Positions 6,314 through 11,251 of a stretch of 11,251 nucleotides of DNA are shown piece by piece. A model generated the notes under the pieces. It made no database searches and was not told where the DNA came from. It worked only from the letters and a program-made list of their open reading frames with translations. The first letter of the stretch is position 1. The number at the start of each line of letters is the position of its first letter. A program made the translations under genes and the position numbers. Origin of the DNA: Alphaproteobacteria bacterium (GTDB lineage: Bacteria > Pseudomonadota > Alphaproteobacteria > Puniceispirillales > Marisalimonadaceae); assembly GCA_016777645.1 (NCBI GenBank), contig JADHRC010000040.1:1-11251 (forward strand). Reading direction: 5' to 3'.

Positions 6314-7018
6314 ATGATTGAAAATCCTCCTCTAATACAAATCAAAAAAAAATCTAGTAGGAAAAGACCATCAGAAGAACAAATTAATGGTTTTAAAAAC
6401 ATTCCCACAGGCTTTATATGTGATGCTTTGAATGGTTATGCTGCACTAGACCCTTCAATTAAACCTCTATCTATCCCTGGGAAAAAAGTTAAACATATTG
6501 TAGGCCCTGCATTGACAGTCTTTTCTGGAGCCGCTGATGTTTTAGGTATGGCCATTGCCCTAAGCGAAATACAGCCAGGCGACATAGTAGTAAATGGTGT
6601 GAGTGGGTTTCAAGGCACAGCAGCAGTTGGAGATAGAATTGCAGGGATGATAAAAAATAATGGTGGTGTAGGTCTAGTTACTGATGGTCCTATGAGAGAT
6701 TTAGATGGTATAATTGAAACAGGATTAGACTGCTTTTGTACAGGTTTAAACCCAAATTCACCTTTTAATAGTGGTCCTGCCAAGATTGGTTTCCCATTAA
6801 ATATTGGAGGAACTACAGTGAGTAGTGGTGATATTATTGTCGCCGATAGCGATGGTGTTACGGTTGTTCCATTTGATAAAATTGACGAAGTACTTAATAA
6901 ATTAGATAGAATTATCGAAGTTGAAAACGCTATGGATAAACAGGTTAGTGAAGGTCTAAAAATATCACAAAAGGCACTTGATTACCTTGAGAGTGATCAA
7001 GTTATTTATGTAGATTAA
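6314..7018 (+). CDS. RraA-family protein, probable 4-hydroxy-4-methyl-2-oxoglutarate aldolase/oxaloacetate decarboxylase type
   Basis: 234 residues. Family signatures: FICDALNG (34-41), GDRIAGMIKNNG (106-117), the metal/substrate loop LVTDGPMRDLDGI (121-133) with Arg128-Asp129, and PGDIIVADSDGVTVVP-like sequence at 171-186 (here SSGDIIVADSDGVTVVP). Biochemically studied members of the long form are divalent-metal aldolases that split 4-hydroxy-4-methyl-2-oxoglutarate or 4-carboxy-4-hydroxy-2-oxoadipate to pyruvate plus an oxoacid, and decarboxylate oxaloacetate. It is about 70 residues longer than the E. coli RNase E inhibitor RraA (161 residues) and has a basic N-terminal lead (KKKSSRKRPS, 11-20), and it sits among catabolic genes, so the enzyme role is favoured over RNase E control. 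Only a weak ribosome-binding site precedes the ATG. It is divergent from the hydroxyacid dehydrogenase (91 bp) and ends 3 bp from the convergent CoA-transferase stop. The natural substrate here is unknown. Confidence 0.9.
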   Translation: MIENPPLIQIKKKSSRKRPSEEQINGFKNIPTGFICDALNGYAALDPSIKPLSIPGKKVKHIVGPALTVFSGAADVLGMAIALSEIQPGDIVVNGVSGFQGTAAVGDRIAGMIKNNGGVGLVTDGPMRDLDGIIETGLDCFCTGLNPNSPFNSGPAKIGFPLNIGGTTVSSGDIIVADSDGVTVVPFDKIDEVLNKLDRIIEVENAMDKQVSEGLKISQKALDYLESDQVIYVD

Positions 7019-7021
7019 AAA

Positions 7022-7678
7022 TTATTGATAAACTTTTCCTTCAGTAACTGATTGAAGATATTCAAAAGGAATGTCATCAGCTATTTTTATGACCTTAAAG
7101 CCATTATCAGTAATATCTAAAACTGCATAGTCTGTGTAAACTCTTGATACAACTGATGCACCAGTAAGAGGCAATGAACATTCATTTACTAATTTTGGCT
7201 TTCCTTCCTTTGTAAGATGTTGGGTCATAACAAAAACGTTTTTTGCTCCTGCAACCAAATCCATTGCTCCTCCAACTGCAGGTATGCCTTTACCAGTTGA
7301 CCAATTTGCTAAATCACCTTTAATAGAAATTTCCATAGCTCCTAAAACACAATAATCTATGTGCCCTCCTCTTATCATAGAGAAGCTATCAGCATGATGA
7401 CAAAAGCTTCCTCCGGGAAGAATTGTAACTGGTTTTTTCCCAGCATTGATCAAATCATAATCAATTTCATTTTCATTGGGAGATGGTCCCATTCCTAAGA
7501 GCCCATTTTCTGAGTGATAAATTATTTCTCGATCGTCTTTTATGTATTGAGAAACAAGCTCTGGCATACCAATTCCTAAATTAACATATGAACCATGAGG
7601 TAGATCATTTGCTATTTTTTCTGCAATAGTATTTCTGTCCCAACCTTTTAAAATATTATTAGAATTAATATTAATCAT
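7022..7678 (-). CDS. 3-oxoacid-type CoA transferase, subunit B
   Basis: 218 residues, the usual size of the B (beta) subunit of class I CoA transferases (ScoB, PcaJ, AtoA type). The N-terminal motif VNLGIGMPELV (32-42) and the catalytic glutamate Glu57 in HSENGLLGMGP (55-65) are intact; this Glu forms the gamma-glutamyl-CoA thioester during transfer. Also seen: PGGSFCHHADSFSMIRGGHID (part of the substrate-facing region, from about residue 88) and KPKLVNECSLPLTG (160-173). The reaction would be CoA transfer from succinyl-CoA or acetyl-CoA to a 3-oxoacid or related acid, in the cytoplasm as a heteromer with subunit A. Its ATG overlaps the stop of subunit A in an ATGA (7675-7678), so the two are translationally coupled. 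Sequence alone does not separate acetoacetate, 3-oxoadipate or other acid substrates; no 3-oxoadipyl-CoA thiolase or other beta-ketoadipate gene is in the window. Confidence 0.94.
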   Translation of the reverse strand: MININSNNILKGWDRNTIAEKIANDLPHGSYVNLGIGMPELVSQYIKDDREIIYHSENGLLGMGPSPNENEIDYDLINAGKKPVTILPGGSFCHHADSFSMIRGGHIDYCVLGAMEISIKGDLANWSTGKGIPAVGGAMDLVAGAKNVFVMTQHLTKEGKPKLVNECSLPLTGASVVSRVYTDYAVLDITDNGFKVIKIADDIPFEYLQSVTEGKVYQ

Positions 7679-8388
7679 GGATATGTTAACCCTTCTTCAA
7701 TTGCGATTGTTTCAATAATAGGTTCCTTAATTTCAATTACTTTCTGAACAAAAATACCTGGAGTAATAACGTGCTCAGGGTTTGTGAAATTAGGTTGAAC
7801 AATTTTCTTCGCTTGCACTAAAGTATTTTTCGCTGCCATACTCATAATAGGGTTAAAATTTCTTGCAGTTTTATTATAAAATAAATTTCCATATCTATCA
7901 GATACTTCAGCCTTAATTAATGCAAAATCAGCATGCAAAGCTTCTTCTAGAATATATTTTTTTCCATTAAAAATTTTTTCTTCTTTGCCTTCTGCAAGTG
8001 GAGTACCTACTGCAGTAGCAGTGTAAAACCCAGGTATACCTGAACCTGCAGCTCTAATTCTCTCAGCTAATGTACCTTGAGGAACGACCTCTAACTCAAT
8101 TTCACCTTTATTATATTGTTCTGCGAAGGTGATACCTTTTGGTGATCTAGGAAAAGAACAAATTACTTTTTTCACTTGCTTTTGACCTATTAAGGCGCCG
8201 AGCCCAATATTACCATTACCAGCATTATTCGCTATGATCGTTAAATTTTTTGCACCATGGTCTATCAATCCGTGTAACAACTCTATCGGGCTACCAGCTT
8301 CACCAAAACCTCCAACCATGATTGTAGCTCCATCAAAAACATCAGATAATAGATCTGTCATTTTTTCTTTGACTTTATTTATTTCCAT
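7675..8388 (-). CDS. 3-oxoacid-type CoA transferase, subunit A
   Basis: 237 residues, the normal length of the A (alpha) subunit of class I CoA transferases. The diagnostic N-terminal block DGATIMVGGFGEAGSPIELL (19-38) contains the GGFGxxGxP CoA-binding motif, followed by LTIIANNAG (49-57). Towards the C-terminus, HADFALIKAEVSDRYGNLFYN fits the family block (D-A-L-I-x-x-x-x-x-D-x-x-G-N-L). It makes the active enzyme together with subunit B, the next gene on the same strand. The GEAG in place of the more common GLCG at residues 29-32 is a mild variation of the CoA-loop. The start ATG at 8388 has only a weak purine-rich stretch before it; Met10 (MTDLLSDV) is a possible alternative start. The gene is divergent from the acyl-CoA dehydrogenase pair (87 bp), so a shared regulator could link CoA activation and acyl-CoA oxidation. 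Confidence 0.94.
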   Translation of the reverse strand: MEINKVKEKMTDLLSDVFDGATIMVGGFGEAGSPIELLHGLIDHGAKNLTIIANNAGNGNIGLGALIGQKQVKKVICSFPRSPKGITFAEQYNKGEIELEVVPQGTLAERIRAAGSGIPGFYTATAVGTPLAEGKEEKIFNGKKYILEEALHADFALIKAEVSDRYGNLFYNKTARNFNPIMSMAAKNTLVQAKKIVQPNFTNPEHVITPGIFVQKVIEIKEPIIETIAIEEGLTYP

Positions 8389-8427
8389 TTAAATCTTTCA
8401 TTTTGTTTATATTCATATTTTTTTATA

Positions 8428-8445
8428 TATAGTATTTATACTATA
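8428..8445. promoter_or_regulatory. 18-bp inverted repeat between CoA-transferase and acyl-CoA dehydrogenase genes
   Basis: TATAGTAT (8428-8435) and ATACTATA (8438-8445) are perfectly complementary around a 2-bp TT centre. The arms also contain -10-like hexamers on each strand (TATACT at 8437-8442 on plus, TATAGT at 8445-8440 on minus), so protein binding here could block both directions. I could not find a convincing -35 for either. The surrounding 87 bp are almost purely A+T. Confidence 0.4.
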
Positions 8446-8475
8446 AAAATATATTAAACTAAATGGTTATAAAAA

Positions 8476-9672
8476 ATGAACTTTGAATATACAAAAGAAG
8501 AACAAAATTTTCGATATGAAGTCAGAGAGTGGCTTAAGGAAACTCTTCCTCAATCATTGTCTGAAAAAGTAAAAAAATATCAAAGATTAAGCAAACAAGA
8601 TTATGAAATTTTTATGAATAATTTAAGTGCCAAGGGATGGTTGGCATGGCACTGGCCTGAAGAATATGGAGGAACAGGTTGGAATGCTATCCAGAAGCAT
8701 ATATTTGAAGAAGAAATAGTAAATGCTTCTGCACCTAGGATTGTACCATTTGGTGTTAATATGCTAGGTCCCGTTCTAATAGAGTTTGGATCTGAAGAAC
8801 AAAAAAATTACTACTTACCAAGAATTCTGAACAATCAAGATTGGTGGGCACAAGGCTATTCTGAACCAGGTGCAGGATCCGACCTTGCAAGTTTAAAAAC
8901 AACAGCAGTTGATAAAGGTGATCACTATTTAGTGAATGGTCAAAAAACATGGACTACTCTAGGACATCATGCTGATAAAATTTTCTGTTTAGTGAAAACT
9001 AATACAAATGTAAAACCACAACTCGGTATATCATTTCTTCTAATTGACATGGATAGTCCAGGTGTAGAAATTAAACCAATTATTACTTTGGATGGAGAAC
9101 ATGAAGTTAATGAAGTCTGGTTTACTGATGTTAAAGTTCCTAAAAAAAATATAGTTGGAAAAGAAAATGAGGGATGGACATATGCTAAGTATTTACTTAC
9201 TTTTGAAAGGACAGGAATAGCAGGTGTTCCAAATTCAAAATCTGCTCTAGATCACTTAAAAATGGTTTCAAGAAAATCTCTAAAAAATGGAAAACCTCTA
9301 ATTCATGACCCTGTTTTTTCATCAGAGATTGCTGAATTAGAAATAGATCTTTTAGCTATGGAAATTTTTAATCTTAGAACAGTTAGTGCCGCAGCAGACG
9401 GTAAAGCGCCAGGTATGGAAAGTTCTTTACTCAAGATTAAGGGAACACTTGTAAGACAGAAAACAACTGAATTACTAAGAAAGGCTCTTGGGCCTCAAGC
9501 ATTGCCATATTTACCTGAGCAATTTGACGAGGGTTGGAATGAAATGCCTATAGGCCCAGAGTACGCTGGACCTATTGCAAAACAGTATTTTAATATGCGA
9601 AAAATTTCTATTTATGGTGGATCTAACGAGATCCAAAAAAATATAGTCGCAAAAGCATCTCTTGGTCTATAG
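8476..9672 (+). CDS. Acyl-CoA dehydrogenase, large/catalytic-type subunit of a probable heteromeric pair
   Basis: 398 residues, full length for the family. It oxidises an acyl-CoA to the 2,3-enoyl-CoA using FAD. Seen: EEYGGTGW (62-69), the FAD/substrate motif GYSEPGAGSDLASL (127-140), VNGQKTWTT (153-161) and a C-terminal IYGGSNEIQ (379-387). In medium-chain enzymes the catalytic glutamate sits in IYEG; here that residue is Gly381, whereas Glu244 in LTFERTGIAG occupies the alternative base position used by isovaleryl-CoA dehydrogenase. The usual QxxGGxGxT loop that reaches the neighbouring FAD is replaced by an unusual LGPQALPYLPEQFDEG region (338-353). This combination resembles the large subunits of heteromeric acyl-CoA dehydrogenases (PimC, FadE28/ChsE types). 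The next gene, 9 bp downstream, encodes the complementary subunit. No strong ribosome-binding site precedes the ATG. The substrate is probably not a simple straight chain, but is unknown. Confidence 0.92.
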   Translation: MNFEYTKEEQNFRYEVREWLKETLPQSLSEKVKKYQRLSKQDYEIFMNNLSAKGWLAWHWPEEYGGTGWNAIQKHIFEEEIVNASAPRIVPFGVNMLGPVLIEFGSEEQKNYYLPRILNNQDWWAQGYSEPGAGSDLASLKTTAVDKGDHYLVNGQKTWTTLGHHADKIFCLVKTNTNVKPQLGISFLLIDMDSPGVEIKPIITLDGEHEVNEVWFTDVKVPKKNIVGKENEGWTYAKYLLTFERTGIAGVPNSKSALDHLKMVSRKSLKNGKPLIHDPVFSSEIAELEIDLLAMEIFNLRTVSAAADGKAPGMESSLLKIKGTLVRQKTTELLRKALGPQALPYLPEQFDEGWNEMPIGPEYAGPIAKQYFNMRKISIYGGSNEIQKNIVAKASLGL

Positions 9673-9681
9673 GAAATAAAA

Positions 9682-10800
9682 ATGGATTTTTCACTATCAG
9701 AAGAAAGAAAAATGCTTCAGGAAACTGTGGCTCGTTTTTTTGTAAATAATTATAAGGATATAAAAAAGAGGAGCGAGCACCTAGCTATGAATGAAGGCTT
9801 TTCTAGAGAGTTTTGGAAAGAGAGTGCTGATTTAGGCGTAATAAGTGGTTTGATCTCACCAAATTTTGGAGGTTTAGGAGGCTCAGGTGAGGATATTAGC
9901 ATAATATTTGAATTAATCGGAAAATCATTATGTATCGAGCCATTTTTATCGTCTGGATTATTATCAACTTCAATTTTGTCTTCTATAGAAATTCCTAAAA
10001 CTGAATTAATAAATGAAATTATTGATGGAGAATTACTAATATCATTTGCTCACATGGAAATGAATAATAGATATGAAAATCATTTTGTAGAAACCAAAGC
10101 CTTTTTAGAAAAGGACAATTGGAAAATAAATGGCAACAAATCATTTGTAATCAATGGTGATTCCGCAGATAAAGTGATTGTTTCTGCAAGAATTAATGGA
10201 GAAATTAGTGATAAAAGTGGTATTGGTTTATTTTTAGTTGATAATAGTCAAATTAAAAAAAGATCCTACAATACAATTGATGGTTATAGAGCAACTGAGC
10301 TTAACTTTGATAATATTAAAGCTGAGTTATTATGTAAAGATGATCTAGCTCTTGAGTGTATTGTTAAAGCAAATTCTGCAGGTGCTCTTGCCCTTTCTGC
10401 GGAAGCAGTTGGTATAATGCAAGTATGTTTTGATTTAACCTTAGACTATCTGAAAACTAGAAATCAATTCGGTAAATCAATTGGAGCTTTTCAAAGTATT
10501 CAGCACAGAATGGTAGACATGATGCTTGAAATTGAACAAGTGAGGTCTGCTGTAATGTTAGCTTCTTCTACTTTTGAGACAAATTCATCAACGCGTGATA
10601 AAAATGTTTCTGCTGCTAAAAATTTAGTAGGAAGGGTTGGCAAGCTGATAGCTGAAGAGTCAATACAACTTCATGGTGGTATTGCTATGACATGGGAATA
10701 TTCTGTCGCACATTACGCCAAGAGACTTATTATGATTGATCACTTGATGGGTGATGCTGATTATCATAGGGATAGATTTAAATTTCTAAGTACAATTTAG
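9682..10800 (+). CDS. Acyl-CoA dehydrogenase, small/FAD-sharing-type subunit
   Basis: 372 residues, of the acyl-CoA dehydrogenase fold: MDFSLSEERKML at the start, LISPNFGGLGGSG (57-69), INGNKSFVING (149-159), KTRNQFGKSIGAFQSIQHRM (258-277) with the FAD-contacting Arg260, and QLHGGIAMTWEYSVAHYAKR (329-348). The last block is the FAD-binding loop that the upstream partner lacks. Conversely, no glutamate is seen at either known catalytic position: the isovaleryl-type site falls at KANSAG (229-234) and the medium-chain site in a MGDADYH-like tail (356-362). The SEPGAGSD-like middle motif is also absent (SFAHMEMNNR, 121-130). The parts are therefore complementary to the upstream gene, as in alpha2beta2 enzymes such as FadE28-FadE29. 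Start: AGGAAA at 9671-9676, overlapping the previous stop. Its stop overlaps that of the convergent thioesterase-like gene. Confidence 0.9.
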   Translation: MDFSLSEERKMLQETVARFFVNNYKDIKKRSEHLAMNEGFSREFWKESADLGVISGLISPNFGGLGGSGEDISIIFELIGKSLCIEPFLSSGLLSTSILSSIEIPKTELINEIIDGELLISFAHMEMNNRYENHFVETKAFLEKDNWKINGNKSFVINGDSADKVIVSARINGEISDKSGIGLFLVDNSQIKKRSYNTIDGYRATELNFDNIKAELLCKDDLALECIVKANSAGALALSAEAVGIMQVCFDLTLDYLKTRNQFGKSIGAFQSIQHRMVDMMLEIEQVRSAVMLASSTFETNSSTRDKNVSAAKNLVGRVGKLIAEESIQLHGGIAMTWEYSVAHYAKRLIMIDHLMGDADYHRDRFKFLSTI

Positions 10801-11251
10801 TTATTTATTAATAATTTTGAGGCTTTCGTTCTAAAATCTTCTGGAACAATCATTGATTTTCTTTTTTTTAGGTCAAATAAAACTGCCACAATTTCTATAT
10901 CCATTATAACATTACCTGTACTATCATCTACCATATGGTGCATAAATTTTATTGATTTATTTCCTATTTTTGTAAAATTTGTATACATAGTAACTGCCAT
11001 TCCAAGAGGGGCATCCTTGAAGTATCGTACAGAATAATCTAGTGCAGCAGATCCAATATCATACTCATTTCGCCAACTGAAATCTGCACCACAATACGTA
11101 AATAAATGAGTAGCTGCATCAGAAACACAGCCTATTTTAAATTGACTTGATGCCATTAATTCATGATTTAAATCCCAAGTATTTACAGCTTTTTTACAAC
11201 TTATAAAAGCATCTCTAGAATAAAGTTTTGGTGGTCTATTATCAGTTAACG
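10797..11251 (-). CDS. Hotdog-fold thioesterase-like protein (5' end missing)
   Basis: About 150 residues are visible. The frame stays open from the ATG at 11156 to the right edge, and the additional 31 residues (ending DNRPPKLYSRDAFISC then KKAVNTWDLNHEL) look like real protein continuing into the family's N-terminal part, so the gene starts outside the window. The pattern resembles the 4-hydroxybenzoyl-CoA/carnitine-pathway type of single-domain acyl-CoA thioesterases: TWDLN near the first helix, SDAATHLFTYCGAD, LDYSVRYFKDAPLG (central strand), IKFMHHMVDDSTGNVI, and AVLFDLKKRKSMIVPEDFR at the end. The usual D-x-N-G-H-M-N active-site motif reads WDLNHELM, with Asp and Asn kept but the His one place early, so activity is uncertain. 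It converges on the acyl-CoA dehydrogenase pair with overlapping stop codons (10797-10800). A role in releasing free acid from a CoA ester would fit the neighbourhood, but is inference. Confidence 0.72.
   Translation of the reverse strand, partial: LTDNRPPKLYSRDAFISCKKAVNTWDLNHELMASSQFKIGCVSDAATHLFTYCGADFSWRNEYDIGSAALDYSVRYFKDAPLGMAVTMYTNFTKIGNKSIKFMHHMVDDSTGNVIMDIEIVAVLFDLKKRKSMIVPEDFRTKASKLLINN

Noticed and set aside
6314..7018. RraA-family gene as a regulator of RNase E activity
   Set aside because: It is much longer than E. coli RraA, carries the aldolase-type metal-binding loop, and is surrounded by catabolic genes.
8756..8950. Minus-strand frame opposite the first acyl-CoA dehydrogenase
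   Set aside because: It is antisense to the SEPGAGSD region and has no independent support.
10797..10820. AT-only palindrome TTATTAATAA near the convergent end at 10800 as a terminator
   Set aside because: No G-C pairs, short, and inside the coding sequence of the minus-strand gene; expected by chance in this composition.
1..11251. Mobile elements, CRISPR arrays, tRNA genes, phage or toxin-antitoxin genes
   Set aside because: No direct-repeat arrays, transposase or integrase frames, tRNA-like cloverleaf, or small paired toxin-like genes were seen; the region looks like ordinary compact metabolic chromosome.

Overview
This 11.25 kb window comes from an AT-rich (roughly one-third G+C by eye), very tightly packed bacterial chromosome. 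Almost every base is coding and there is no gene-free stretch longer than about 115 bases. The gene families (AtuA/DUF1446, MdlB/LldD-type hydroxyacid oxidase, long-form RraA, paired acyl-CoA dehydrogenases, split CoA transferase) together with the low G+C and compactness suggest a streamlined marine alphaproteobacterium. That placement is an inference from style; no phylogenetic marker is present. I see no tRNA, rRNA, CRISPR, insertion sequence, transporter or transcriptional regulator.

Layout. (1) 1-755, +: 3' part of a 3-hydroxyisobutyrate-dehydrogenase-family gene cut by the left edge. (2) 759-1499, -: SDR oxidoreductase. (3) 1613-5037, +: a three-gene operon of AtuA-family protein, a small separate AtuA C-terminal-type protein, and a thiamine-diphosphate enzyme of the acetolactate synthase/benzoylformate decarboxylase superfamily. 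(4) 5041-6222, -: FMN-dependent alpha-hydroxyacid dehydrogenase with a TTG start. (5) 6314-7018, +: RraA/HMG-aldolase-family protein. (6) 8388-7022, -: both subunits of a 3-oxoacid-type CoA transferase with ATGA overlap. (7) 8476-10800, +: two adjacent, complementary acyl-CoA dehydrogenases. (8) 10797-11251, -: a hotdog thioesterase-like gene cut by the right edge.

How they fit together. Everything is a catabolic enzyme acting on hydroxyacids, oxoacids or acyl-CoA esters. A hydroxyacid dehydrogenase converging on a ThDP enzyme recalls the mandelate logic (2-hydroxyacid to 2-oxoacid to decarboxylation). The RraA-family protein could cleave or decarboxylate an oxoacid; the CoA transferase would activate an acid; the acyl-CoA dehydrogenase pair would oxidise an unusual (branched, cyclic or dicarboxylic) acyl-CoA; the thioesterase would release product. 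The substrate cannot be read from the sequence. The most interesting element is the AtuA / AtuA-like / ThDP-enzyme operon, for which I know of no defined reaction.

Regulation and architecture. Three short divergent intergenic regions (113, 91 and 87 bp) hold the likely promoters, each with at least one inverted repeat. The four convergent junctions are extremely tight: three have exactly 3 bp between stop codons and one has overlapping stops.
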